Source: Otis tarda (taxonomy: Eukaryota; Chordata; Aves; Otidiformes; Otididae). From it: 64,000 nt of DNA. The stretch is taken from positions 10,680,001-10,744,000 of the forward strand of contig CM048554.1 of NCBI GenBank assembly GCA_026413225.1, read 5' to 3'. The position numbers and the translations under genes are program-made. Each line of letters opens with the position of its first letter. Position 1 is the first letter of the stretch. Below, piece by piece: positions 33,286 through 44,500 of this stretch. Below the pieces are notes generated by a model, which saw only the letters and a list, made by a program, of their open reading frames with translations, was not told where the DNA came from and searched no databases.

Positions 33286-35640
33286 GGAGCCCCGCGTCCT
33301 TTTGCTCCTAGGGAGCCGCGCGTGCTTTTTGCGGCGTTCCGGAGGAGCCCCGCGTGCTTTTGCTCCTAGGGAGCCCCGCGAGCTTTTTGTCGCCCGCCGG
33401 AGGAGCCCCGCGTGCTTTCTGCCGGCCGCCGGAGGAGCCCCGCGTCCTTTTGCTCCGAGGGAGCCCCGCGTGTGTTTTGCTGCCCGGCGGAGGAGCCCCG
33501 CGCGCTTTTTCCCGCTCGGTGAAGTAGTCCCGCGTCCATTTGCTGCCTGCCGGAGGAGCCCTGCGTCCTTTTGCTCCGTGGGAGCCGCGCGTGGTTTTTC
33601 CCGCCCGCGGGAGGAGCCCCGCCTGCTTTTGCTACTAGGGAGCCCCGCGTCCTCTTTGCCACCTGCCGGAGGACCCCCGCGAGCTTTTTGCCGCCCGCCG
33701 GAGGAGTCCCGCGTTCTTTTGCTCCTAGGGAGCCCCGCGTGCTTTTTGCTGCCGGCCGGAGGAGCCCCGTGTGCTTTTGCTCCGAGGGAGCCCCGCGTGC
33801 TTTTTGCCGCCCGCCGGAGGAGCCCCGGTTGTTTTTTGCGGCGCGCCGGAGGATCCCCGTGTCCTTTTGCCGCCCGCGGGAGGAGCCCCGCGTGGTTTTG
33901 CTACTGGGGAGCCCCGCGTGCTTTTTGCGGCGCACCGGAGGAGCCCCGCGAGCTTTTTGCCGCCCGCTGGAGGAGCCCCGCTTGCTTTTTGCCGCCCGCC
34001 GGAGGAGTCCCGCGTGCTTTTGCTCCGAGGGAGCCCCGCGTGCTTTTTGCCGCCGGCCGGAGGAGCCCCGGGTGTTTTTTGCGGCGCGCCGGAGGATCCC
34101 CGTGTCCTTTTGCCACCCGCCGCAGGAGTCCTGCGTGCTTTTGATCCTAGGGAGCCCCACGTGCTTTTTGCAGCACGCCGGAGGAGCCCCGCGATCTTTT
34201 TGCTGCCCGCCGGAGGAGCCCCACGTCCTTTTTGCCGCCCGCCGGAGGAGCCCCGCGTCCTTTTTGCCACCCGCCGGAGGAGCCCCGCGTCCTTTTGCTC
34301 CGTGGGAGCTGTGCGTGCCTTTTCCCGACCGCCGGAGGAGCCCCGCGTCCTTCTGCCTCCCGCCGGAGGAGCCCCGCGTGCCTTTGCAGCCCGCCGGAGG
34401 AGCCCCGCATCCTTCTGCCGCCCGCCGGAGGAGCCCCGCGTCCTTCTGCCTCCCGTCGGAGGAGCCCCGCGTGCTTTTGGTCCTAGGGAGTCCAGCGTGC
34501 TTTTCGCGGCGCGCCGAAGGAGCCCCGCGTGCTTTTAGCGGCGTGCCGGATGAGCCCCGCGAGCTTTTTGCTGCCCGCCGGAGGAGCCCCGCGTGCCTTT
34601 GCAGCCCGCCGGAGGAGCCCCGCATCCTTCTGCCGCCCGCCGGAGGAGCCCCGCGTCCTTTTTGCCGCCCGCCGGAGGAGCCCCATGTCCTTTTTGCCGC
34701 CCGCCGGAGTAGCCCCGCGTCCTTTTGCTCCTAGGGAGCTGCGCGTGCTTTTTGCAGCGCTCATAGGAGCCCCACGTCCTTCTGCCACCCGCCGGAGGAG
34801 CCCCATGTGCTTTTGCTCCTAGGGAGTCCCGCGTGCTTTTTGCGGCGCGCCGGAGAAGTCCCGCGTGCTTTTTGCGGCGCGCCGAATGAGCCCCGCGTCC
34901 TTCTGCCGCCCGCCGGAGGAGCCCCGCGTCCTTATGCCACCCGTTGGAGGAGCCCCGCGTGCTTTTGCTCCTAGGGAGCCCTGCGTGCTTTTTGCGGCGT
35001 GCCGGAGGAGCCCCGCGAGCTTTTTGCGGCGCGCCGGAGGAGCCCCGCGTGCTTTTTGCAGCGCGCCGGAGGAGCCCCGCGTCCTTATGCCACCCGTTGG
35101 AGGAGCCCCGCGTGCTTTTGCTCCTAGGGAGCCCTGCGTGCTTTTTGCGGCTCGCCGGAGCAGCCCCGCGTGCTTCTTGCAGCGCGCCGGAGGAGCCCCG
35201 CGTCCTTCTGCCGCCCGCTGAAGGAGCCCCGCATCCTTCTGCCGCCCGCCGGAGGAGCCCTGCGTGCTTTTGCTCCTAGAGACCCCGCGTGATTTTTGCG
35301 GCGCGCCGGAGGAGCCCCGCGTGCTTTTTGCAGCGCGCCGGAGGAGCCCCGCGTCCTTCTGCCGCCCGCCAGAGGAGCCCCGCTTGCTTTTGCTCCTAGG
35401 GGGTCCCGCGTGCTTTTTGCGGCGCCTCGGAGGAGTCCCGCGTGCTTTTTGCAGCGCGCCGGAGGAGCCCCGCGTCCTTCTGCCGCCCGCCGGAGGAGCC
35501 CCGCGTCCTTTTGCTCCGTGGGAGCTGCGCGTGCCTTTTCCCGCCCGCCGGAGGAGCCGCGCGTGCTTTTGCTCCTAGGGAGCCCCGCGTGCTTTTTGCA
35601 GTGCGCCGGAGGAGCCCCGCGTGCTTTTTGCAGCGCTCAT
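33286..35640 (+). repeat. Varied monomers flanking the inversion, left side
   Basis: No clear kilobase-scale repeat could be followed here. Units carry many variants that are rare elsewhere: TTTTTGCAGCGCGCC, CTTATGCCACCCGTTGG (near 34,932 and 35,083), GATCCTAGGGAG, GCGCTCATAGGAG (34,757) and CTTCTGCCTCCC. The CTTATGCCACCCGTTGG block is a local duplication of about 150 bp. The GAGCTCTGCGTGCC cassette is absent. The pattern fits an older, less homogenised part of the array. Confidence 0.75.
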
Positions 35641-35655
35641 AGGCTCCTCCGGCGC
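35630..35655. other. Inversion junction, convergent
   Basis: The last forward unit reads TTTTTGCAGCGCTCATAGG, the form also seen at about 34,750. There AGCCCC follows; here CTCCTCCGGCGCGCCGC follows, which is the complement of a normal GGCGCGCCGGAGGAG tail. From this point every unit is reversed. The two flanks are not mirror copies: read outward, they carry different block orders. A simple fold-back of one molecule is therefore unlikely. Confidence 0.9.
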
Positions 35656-38277
35656 GCCGCAAAAAGCACGCGGGTCTCCCTAGGAGCAAAAGCACGCGGG
35701 GCTATTCCGGCAGGCGGCAAAAGGACGCGGGGCTCCTCCTGCGGGCGGCAAAGAGGACGCGGGGCTCCCTAGGAGCAAAAGCACGCAGGGCTCCTCCCGC
35801 AGGCGGGAAAAAGCACGCGCGGCTCCCACGGAGCAAAAGGACGCGGGGCTCCTCCGACGGGAAGCAAAAGCACGCGGGGCTCCTCTGGCGGGCGGCAAAA
35901 GGACGCGGGGCTCCTCTGGCGCGCGACAAAGAGGACGCGGGGCTCCCAAGGAGCAAAAGCACGGGGGCTCCTCCTCCGGGCGGGTAAAAGCACGCGCGGC
36001 TCCCACGGAGCAAAAGGACGCGGGGCTCCTCCGGCGGGTTGCAAAAGGACGCTGGGCTCCTCTGGCCGGTGGTAAAAAGCACGCGGGGGCTCCTCCGGCG
36101 GGTTGCAAAAGGACGCGGGGCTCCTCCGGCGGGCGGCTAACAGCACGCGGGGCTCCCTCGGAGCAAAAGCATGCGGGGCTCCTCCGGCGGGCGGCAAAAA
36201 GCACGCGGGGCTCCTCCGGCGGGCGGCAAAAAGCTCGCGGGGCTCCTCCGGCGCGCCGCAAAAAGCTCGCGGGGCTCCTCCGGCGCGCCGCAAAAAGCAC
36301 GCGGTGCTCCCTCGGAGTAAAAGCATGCGGGGCTCCTCTGGCGGGCGGCAAAAAGCACGCGGGGCTCCTCCGGCGGGCGGCAAAAGCACGCGGGGCTCCT
36401 CCGGCCGGTGGCAAAGAGCACGCGGGGCTCCCTCGGAGCAAAAGCACGCGGGGCTCCACCGGCGGGCGGCAAAAAGCTCGCGGGGCTCCTCCGGCGTGCC
36501 GCAAAAAGCACGCGGGGCACCCTATGAGAAAAGCACGCGGGGCTCCTCCGGCGGGCGGCAAAAAGCACGTGGGGCTCCCTCGGAGCAAAAGCACGCGGGG
36601 CTCCTCCGGCAGGCGGGAAAAAGCACGCGGGGCTCCCACCAAGCAAAAGGACGCGGAGCTCCACCGGCGGGCAGCAAATGGACGTGGGACTGCTCCAGCG
36701 AGCTAAAAGGCACGCAGAGCTCCGGCGGAGCAAAAGGAAGCGGGACTACTCCAGCGAGCGAAAAGGCACGCAGAGCTCCCGCGGAGCAAAAGCAAGCGAG
36801 ACCACTCCAGCGAGCGAAAAGGCACGCAGAGCTCCGAAGGAGCAAAAGGACGCGGGGCCCCTCCGGCGGGCGGCAAAAGGACGCGGGGCTCTTTCGCCGG
36901 GCGGCAAAAAGCTGGCGGGGCTCCTCCGGCGGGCGGCAAAAGCTTCGCGGGGCTCCTCTAGCTCGCCGCAAAAAGCACGCGGGGCTCCCTAGGAGCAAAA
37001 GCATGCGGGGCTCCTCTGGCGGGCGGGAAAAGGACGCGGGGCTCCTCCGGCGGGTGGCAAAAAGCTCGCGGGGCTCCTCTAGCTCGCCGCAAAAAGCACG
37101 CGGGGCTCCCTAGGAGCAAAAGCATGCGGGGCTACTCCGGCGGATTGCAAAAGGACGCGGGGCTCCTCCGGCGGGCGGCAAAAAGCACGCGAGGCTCCTC
37201 CGGCTGGCGGCAAAAGCACGCGGGGCTCCTCCGGCGGGCGGCAAAAAGCTCGCGGGGCTCCTCCGGCGCGCCTCAAAAAGCACGCGGGGTCCCTAGAGCA
37301 AAAGCACACGGGGCTCCTCCGGCGGGCGGCAAAAGGACGCGGGGCTCCTCCGGCAGGCGGCAAAAAGGATGCGGGGCTCCTCCGGCGGGCAGCAAAAAGC
37401 ACGCGAGGCTCCCTAGGAGCAAAAGCACGCGGGGCTCCCTCGGAGAAAAAGCACATGGGGTTCCTCCTGAACGTCGCAAAAAGCACGCGGGCTCCCAAGG
37501 AGAAAAAGCACGCGGGGCTCCTCAGGCGGGCGGCAAAAAGCTCGCGGGGCTCCTCTGGCGGGTGGCAAAAAGCACGCGCGGCTCCCACGGAGCAAAAGGA
37601 CGTGGGGCTCCTCCGGCGGGAGTAAAATGGACGCAGGAGTACTCCGACTGGAGGCAGAAGGACGCGGGGCTCCTCCGACGGGACGCAGAAGGACGCGGGT
37701 CTCCTCCGGCCGGCGGCAAAAAGCACGCGGGGCTCCTCCGGCCGGTGGCAAAAAGCACGCGGGGCTCCTCCTGCCGGCGGGAAAAAGCACGCGGGGCTCC
37801 TCCGGCAGGTTGCAAAAGGACGCGGGGCTCCTCCGGCAGGCAGCAAATGGAAGCGGGACTACTTCACTGAGCGGGAAAAAGCACCCGGGGCTCCTCCAGC
37901 CGGCGGCAAAAAGCACGCGGGGCTCCTCCGTTGGGCGGCAAAAAGCTCGCGGGGCTCCTCCGGCCGGTGGCAAAAAGCACGCGGGGCTCCCTCGGAGCAA
38001 AAGCACGCAGGGCTCCTCCGGCGGGCGGCAAAAAGCTCGCGGGGCTCCTCCGGCGTGCCGCAAAAAGCACGCGGGGCACCCTATGAGAAAAGCACGCGGG
38101 GCTCCTCCGGCGGGCGGCAAAGAGGACGCGGGGCTCCTCTAGCGGGCGGCAAAAAGCACGCGGGGCTCCTTCGGCGGGCGGCAAAAAGCACGCGGGGCTC
38201 CTCCGGCGGGCGGCAAAAAGCACGCGGGGCTCCCTCGGAGCAAAAGCAGGTGCGGCTCCTCCCGCGCGCGGGCAAAA
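35641..38277 (-). repeat. Varied monomers flanking the inversion, right side
   Basis: Mixed reversed units with no long-range order that I could follow. Rare variants include GGCTATTCCGG (35,701), TCCTCTAGCTCGCCGC (near 36,955 and 37,076; the segment around them is a local duplication of about 120 bp), GGAGTACTCCGACTGG (37,627) and a C-rich GGAGCAAAAGCACGGGGG unit. The CTTTTGCCGCCTGC / CCTCTTTGCC order near 35,700-35,830 resembles, in reverse, the left-arm block at about 33,575-33,670. Confidence 0.75.
36650..36860 (-). repeat. GAGCTC / GTAGTCCC cassette in the right arm
   Basis: On the + strand it reads GCAAATGGACGTGGGAC, then units with CTCCAGCGAGC, AAAAGGCACGCAGAGCTC and GGAAGCGGGAC. These are the complement of the cassette that marks each higher-order unit of the left arm. 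It has three repeats here, one with GCGAGACCACTCC in place of GCGGGACTACTCC. It shows that the two arms derive from the same higher-order family. Confidence 0.85.
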
Positions 38278-40040
38278 GCACGCGGGGCTCCTCCGGCAGG
38301 CGGCAAAAGCTCGCGGGGCTCCTCCGGTAGGCGGCAAGAAGGACGCGGGGCTCCCTCCGACGGGAGGCAGAAGCACGCGGGGCTCCTCCGGCGCGCTGTA
38401 AAAAGCACGCGGGGCTCCTCCGGCACGCCGGCAAAAACACGCGGGGCTCCTCCGGCCGGCGGNNNNNNNNNNNNNNNNNNNNNNNNNNNNNNNNNNNNNN
38501 NNNNNNNNNNNNNNNNNNNNNNNNNNNNNNNNNNNNNNNNNNNNNNNNNNNNNNNNNNNNNNNNNNNNNNNNNNNNNNNNNNNNNNNNNNNNNNNNNNNN
38601 NNNNNNNNNNNNNNNNNNNNNNNNNNNNNNNNNNNNNNNNNNNNNNNNNNNNNNNNNNNNNNNNNNNNNNNNNNNNNNNNNNNNNNNNNNNNNNNNNNNN
38701 NNNNNNNNNNNNNNNNNNNNNNNNNNNNNNNNNNNNNNNNNNNNNNNNNNNNNNNNNNNNNNNNNNNNNNNNNNNNNNNNNNNNNNNNNNNNNNNNNNNN
38801 NNNNNNNNNNNNNNNNNNNNNNNNNNNNNNNNNNNNNNNNNNNNNNNNNNNNNNNNNNNNNNNNNNNNNNNNNNNNNNNNNNNNNNNNNNNNNNNNNNNN
38901 NNNNNNNNNNNNNNNNNNNNNNNNNNNNNNNNNNNNNNNNNNNNNNNNNNNNNNNNNNNNNNAAAGCACGCGGGGCTCCCTCGGAGCAAAAGCACCCGGG
39001 GCTCCTCCGTTGGGCGGCAAAAAGCTCGCGGGGCTCCTCCGGTGGCGGCAAAAAGCTCGCGCGGGGCTCCCTCGGAGCAAAAGCAGGTGGGGCTCCTCCG
39101 GCGGGTGGCAAAAAGCAAGCGGGGCTCCTCCGGCGGGCAGCAAAAAGCTCGCGGGGCTCCCTCGGAGCTAAAGCAGGTGGGGCTCCTCCGGCATGGTGGC
39201 AAAAAGCAAGCGGGGCTCCTCCGGCGGGCGGCAAAAAGCTCGCGGGGCTCCTCCGGCTGGCCGCAAAAACCACGCGGGGCTCCCTTGGAGCAAAAGCACG
39301 CAGGGCTCCTCCGGCGGGTGGCAGAAGGACGCGGGGCTCCTCCGGCGGGCGGCAGTACCACGCGGGGCTCCTCCGGCCGGCGGCAAAAAGCACGCGGGGC
39401 TCCCTCGGAGCAAAAGCACCCGGGGCTCCTCCGGCGGGCGGGAAAAAGCACGAGCGGCTCCCTAGCGCAAAAGGACGCGGGGCTCCTCCAACGGGAGGCA
39501 GAAGGACGCGGGGCTCCTCCGGCTGGCGGCAAAAAGCACGCCGGGGCTCCTCCGGCCGGCAGCAAAAACCACGCGGGGCTCCTCCGGCCGGCGGCAAAAA
39601 GCACGCGGGGCTCCCCCGGCGGGTTGTAAAAGGACGCGGGGCTCCTCCGGCGGGCGGCAAAAAGCACGCGGGGCTCCTCCGGCCGGCGGCAAAATCTCGC
39701 GGGGCTCCTCCGGCGCGTCGCAAAAAGCACGCGTGGCTCCCTAGGAGCAAAAGCACACGGGACTCCTCAGGCGGGCGGCAAAAAGCACGCACGGCTCCCA
39801 CGGAGCAAAAGGACGCGGGGCTCCTCCGGCGGGAGGCAAATGGACGCGGGACTACTCCGACGGGAGGCAGAAGGACGCGGGACTCCTCCGGCCGGCGGCA
39901 AAAAGCACGCGGGGCTCCTCCGGCCGGCGGCAAAAAGCACGCGGGGCTCCTCCGGCCGGCGGCAAAAAGCACGCTGGGCTCCTCCGGCAGGCGGCAAAAG
40001 CACGCGGGGCTCCTCCCGGCGCGTCGCAAAAGCACGCGGG
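38278..40040 (-). repeat. Tandem duplication of about 1.53 kb, left copy (spans the gap)
   Basis: Left of the gap, the GGTAGGCGGCAA, GCGCGCTGTAAAAAGC and GGCACGCCG units match 40,310-40,489. Right of the gap, CTCCGTTGGGCGG (39,005), GGCAGTACCACGCGG (39,351), AAAATCTCGC (39,691) and CAAATGGACGCGGGACTACT (39,838) match positions 1,529-1,530 bp further on. The copies diverge after CTCCGGCAGGCGGC near 40,010-40,040. Apart from the gap they differ by a few bases, for example CCGGTGGCGGC against CCGGCAGGCGGC. Confidence 0.85.
38463..38962. other. Assembly gap, exactly 500 N
   Basis: A run of 500 N. The round length suggests a fixed-size placeholder rather than a measured distance. In the duplicate copy, the bases that end at 38,462 (GGCCGGCGG) and begin at 38,963 (AAAGCACGCGG) are separated by only three bases (40,490-40,492). 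Confidence 0.98.
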
Positions 40041-40309
40041 GCTCCTCAGGCAGGAGGCAGAAGGACGCGGGGCTCCTCCGGCCGGTGGCAAATCCACGCG
40101 GGGCTCCTCCGACGGGTTGCAAAAGGACGCTGGGCTCCTCTGGCCGGCGGCAAAAAGCACGCGGGGCTCCTCCGGCCGGCGGCAAAAAGCACGCGGGGCT
40201 CCTCCGGCCGGCGGCAAAAGGACGCGGGGCTCCTCCGGCGGGCGGCAAAAAGCACGCGGGGCTCCCTAGGAGCAAAAGCACGCGGGGCTCCTCTGGCGGG
40301 CGGCAAAAA

Positions 40310-41570
40310 GCACGCGGGGCTCCTCCGGCAGGCGGCAAAAAGCTCGCGGGGCTCCTCCGGTAGGCGGCAAAAAGCACGCGGGGCTCCCTCGGAGCAAAAG
40401 CACGCGGGGCTCCTCCGGCGCGCTGTAAAAAGCACGCGGGGCTCCTCCGGCACGCCGCCAAAAACACCCGGGGCTCCTCCGGCCGGCGGCAAAAAGCACG
40501 CGGGGCTCCCTCGGAGCAAAAGCACCCGGGGCTCCTCCGTTGGGCGGCAAAAAGCTCGCGGGGCTCCTCCGGCAGGCGGCAAAAAGCTCGCGGGGCTCCC
40601 TCGGAGCAAAAGCAGGTGGGGCTCCTCCGGCGGGTGGCAAAAAGCAAGCGGGGCTCCTCCGGCGGGCAGCAAAAAGCTCGCGGGGCTCCCTCGGAGCTAA
40701 AGCAGGTGGGGCTCCTCCGGCATGGTGGCAAAAAGCAAGCGGGGCTCCTCCGGCGGGCGGCAAAAAGCTCGCGGGGCTCCTCCGGCTGGCCGCAAAAACC
40801 ACGCGGGGCTCCCTTGGAGCAAAAGCACGCAGGGCTCCTCCGGCGGGTGGCAGAAGGACGCGGGGCTCCTCCGGCGGGCGGCAGTACCACGCGGGGCTCC
40901 TCCGGCCGGCGGCAAAAAGCACGCGGGGCTCCCTCGGAGCAAAAGCACCCGGGGCTCCTCCGGCGGGCGGGAAAAAGCACGAGCGGCTCCCTAGGCGCAA
41001 AAGGACGCGGGGCTCCTCCAACGGGAGGCAGAAGGACGCGGGGCTCCTCCGGCTGGCGGCAAAAAGCACGCCGGGGCTCCTCCGGCCGGCAGCAAAAACC
41101 ACGCGGGGCTCCTCCGGCCGGCGGCAAAAGCACGCGGGGCTCCCCCGGCGGGTTGTAAAAGGACGCGGGGCTCCTCCGGCGGGCGGCAAAAAGCACGCGG
41201 GGCTCCTCCGGCCGGCGGCAAAATCTCGCGGGGCTCCTCCGGCGCGTCGCAAAAAGCACGCGTGGCTCCCTAGGAGCAAAAGCACACGGGACTCCTCAGG
41301 CGGGCGGCAAAAAGCACGCACGGCTCCCACGGAGCAAAAGGACGCGGGGCTCCTCCGGCGGGAGGCAAATGGACGCGGGACTACTCCGACGGGAGGCAGA
41401 AGGACGCGGGACTCCTCCGGCCGGCGGCAAAAAGCACGCGGGGCTCCTCCGGCCGGCGGCAAAAAGCACGCGGGGCTCCTCCGGCCGGCGGCAAAAAGCA
41501 CGCTGGGCTCCTCCGGCAGGCGGCAAAAAGCACGCGGGGCTCCTCCGGCGCGTCGCAAAAAGCACGCGGG
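40310..41570 (-). repeat. Tandem duplication of about 1.53 kb, right copy
   Basis: Ungapped copy of 38,278-40,040. It includes the GGTGGGGCTCC pair (40,614 and 40,706), the GGCAGTACCACGCGG unit at 40,880 and three GCCGGCGG units near 41,430-41,500. It continues past the point of divergence into GGCGCGTCGC and CTCCCTAGGAGC units. Confidence 0.85.
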
Positions 41571-44500
41571 GCTCCCTAGGAGCAAAAGCACGCGGGGCTC
41601 CTCCGGAGGGCGGCAGAAGGGCGCGGGGCTACTCCGGCGGGAGGCAGAAGGACGCGGGGCTCCTCCGACGGGAGGCAAAAAGCACGCAGGGCTCCTCCGG
41701 CCGGCGGCAAAAAGCACGCGGGGCTCCTCCGGCACGCCGCAAAAAACACCCGGGGCTCCTACGGCCGGCGGCAAAAAGCACGCGGGGCTCCCTCGGATCA
41801 AAAGCACCCGGGGCTCCTCCGTTGGGCGGCAAATGCTCGCGGGGCTCCTCCGGCGGTCCGCAAAAAGCACGCGGGGCTCCCTAGGAGAAAAAGCACGCGG
41901 GGCTCCTCCAGCGGGCGGCAAAAGGACACGGGGATCCTCCGGCGCGCCGCAAAAAACACCCAGGGCTCCTCCGACCGGCAGCAAAAACCACGCGGGGCTC
42001 CTCCGGCGGGTTGCAAAAGGACGCTGGGCTCCTCTGGCCGGCGGTAAAAAGCACGCGGGGCTCCTCCGGCGGGTTGCAAAAGCACGCGGGGCTCCTCCGG
42101 CGGGCGGCAAAAAGCACGCGGGGCTCCCTAGGAGCAAAAGCACGCGGGGTTCCTCCGGTGGGCGGCAAAGAGGACGAGGGGCTCCTCCGGCGGGCGGCAA
42201 AGAGGACGCGGGGCTCCCTAGGAGCAAAAGCACGCGGGAAAAAGCACGCGCGGCTCCCACCGAGCAAAAGGACGCGGGGCTCCTCCGACGGGAGGCAGAA
42301 GGACGCGGGGCTCCTCCGGCCGGCGGCAAAAACCACGTGGGGCTCCTCCGGCCGGCAGCAAAAAGCACGCGGGGCTCCTCCGGCGGGTTGTAAAAGGACG
42401 CGGGGCTCCTCCGGCGGGCGGCAAAATCTCGCGGGGCTCCTCCGGCGCGTCGCAAAAAGCACGCGGGGCTCCCTAGGAGCAAAAGCACGCGGGGCTCCTC
42501 CGGAGGGCGGCAGAAGGGCGCGGGGCTACTCCGGCGGGAGGCAGAAGGACGCGGGGCTCCTCCGGCGGGAGGCAAAAAGCAGGCGGGGCTCCTCCAGCGG
42601 GCGGCAAAAAGCACGCAGGGCTCCTCCGGCGGGTTGCAAAAGGACGCTGTGCTCCTCCGGCCGGCGGTAAAAAGCACACGGGGGCTCCTCCGACGGGTTG
42701 CAAAAGGACGCCGGGCTCCTCTGGCGGGTGGCAAAAAGCTCGCGGGGCTCCTCTGGTGGGTGGCAAAAAGCACGCACGGCTCCCACGGAGCAAAAGGACG
42801 CGGGGCTCCTCCGGCGGGAGGCAAATGGACGCGGGACTACTCCGACGGGAGGCAGAAGGACGCGGGACTCCTCCGGCCGGCGGCAAAAAGCACGCGGGGC
42901 TCCTCCGGCCGGCGGCAAAAAGCACGCGGGGCTCCTCCGGCCGGCGGCAAAAAGCACGCGGGGCTCCTCCGGCCGGCGGCAAAAAGCACGCGGGGCTCCT
43001 CCGGCAGGCGGCAAAAAGCACGCGGGGCTCCTCCGGCCGGCGGCAAAAAGCACGCGGGGCTCCTCCGGCCGGCGGCAAAAGGACGCGGGGCTCCTCCGGC
43101 AGGCAGCAAAAAGCACGCGGGACTACTTCACCGAGCGGGAAAACGCACCCGGGGCTCCTCCAGCCGGCGGCAAAAAGCACGCGGGGCTCCCTCGGAGCAA
43201 AAGCAGGCGGGGCTCCTCCGGCGGGCGGTAAAAAGCACGCGGGGCTTCTCCGGCGGGCGGCAAAAAGCTCGTGGGGCTCCTCTGGCGTGCCGCAAAAAGC
43301 ACGCGGGGCACCCTATGAGCAAAAGCACGCGGGGCTCCTCCAGCGGGCGGCAAAAAGCACACGGGGCTCCTAAGCGTGCCGCAAAAAGCACGCGGGGCAC
43401 CCTATGAGCAAAAGCACGCGGGGCTCCTCCGGCGGGCGGCAAAAAGCACGCGGGGCTCCCTCGGAGCAAAAGCACGCGGGGCTCCTCCGGCAGGCGGGAA
43501 AAAGCACGCGGGGCTCCCACGGAGCAAAAGGAAGCGGGACTACTTCACCGAGCGGGAAAAAGCACGTGGGGCTCCTCTGGCGGGCGGCAGAAGGACACGG
43601 GGATCCTCCAGCGCGCCGCAAAAAACACCCGGGGCTCCTCCGGCCGGCAGCAAAAAGCACGCGGGGCTCCCTCGGAGCAAAAGCACGCGGGGCTCCTCCG
43701 GCGGGCGGCAAAAAGCTCGCGGGGCTCCTCCGGCAGGCGGCAAAAAGCACGCGGGGCTCCCTCGGAGCAAAAGCACGCGGGGCTCCTCCGGCGGGCGGCA
43801 AAAGCATGCGGGGCTCCTCCGGCGGGCGGCAAAAAGCTTGCGGGGCTCCTCTGGCGGGCGGCAAAAAGCTCGCGGGGCTCCTCCGGCTAGCCGCAAAAAG
43901 CACGCGGGGCTCCCTCGGAGCAAAAGCACGCGGGGCTCCCCTGGCGGGCGGCAAAAGGATGCGGGGCTCCTCCGGCGGGCGACAAAGAGGACGCGGGGCT
44001 CCCTAGGAGCAAAAGCACGCGGGGCTCCTCCCGCGGGCGGGAAAAAGCATGCGCGGCTCACACAGAGCAAAAGGACGCGGGGCTCCTCCAACGGGAGGCA
44101 GAAGGACGCGGGGCTCCTCCGGCGGGAGGCAGAAGGACGCGGGGCTCCTCCGGCCGGCGGCAAAAAGCATGCGGGGCTCCTCCGGCCGGCAGCAAAAACC
44201 ACGCGGGGCTCCTCCGGCGGGTTGCAAAATGACGCTGGGCTCCTCTGGCCGGCGGTAAAAAGCACGCGGGGCTCCTCCGGCGGGTTGCAAAAGGACGCGG
44301 GGCTCCTTCGGCGGGCGGCAAAAAGCACGCGGGGCTCCTCCGGCGCGCCGCAAAAAGCTCGCGGGGCTCCTCCGGCGCGCCGCAAAAAGCTCGCGGGGTG
44401 CCCTAGGAGCAAAAGCACGCGGGGCTCCTCCGGCGCGCCGCAAAAAGCTCGCGGGGCTCCTCCAGCGGGACGCAGAAGGACGCGGGGCTCCTCCGGCGCG

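Larger units (their letters stand above)
1..35640 (+). repeat. Left arm of the array, T-tracts on the + strand
   Basis: All units here read GAGCCCCGCG followed by the T-tract on the + strand. Four kinds of building block recur: the 31-32-bp unit; the 26-bp unit with CTCCTAGGGAG or CTCCGAGGGAG; a longer cassette carrying CTCGGTGAAGTAGTCCC and CCATTTGCTGCC; and a cassette carrying GGGAGCTCTGCGTGCC with CGCTCGCTGGAGTAGTCCC. Their order, rather than the single unit, is what repeats at the kilobase scale. The arm ends abruptly at about 35,640, where orientation flips. Confidence 0.95.

Noticed and set aside
35600-35680. Fold-back (palindromic read) artefact at the orientation switch
   Set aside because: The right flank is not the reverse complement of the left flank; block orders differ from the first units onward. 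A scaffolding error remains possible.
37864-41259. 1,131-codon - strand frame across the gap
   Set aside because: It reads through 500 N as undetermined residues and consists only of satellite units on either side.
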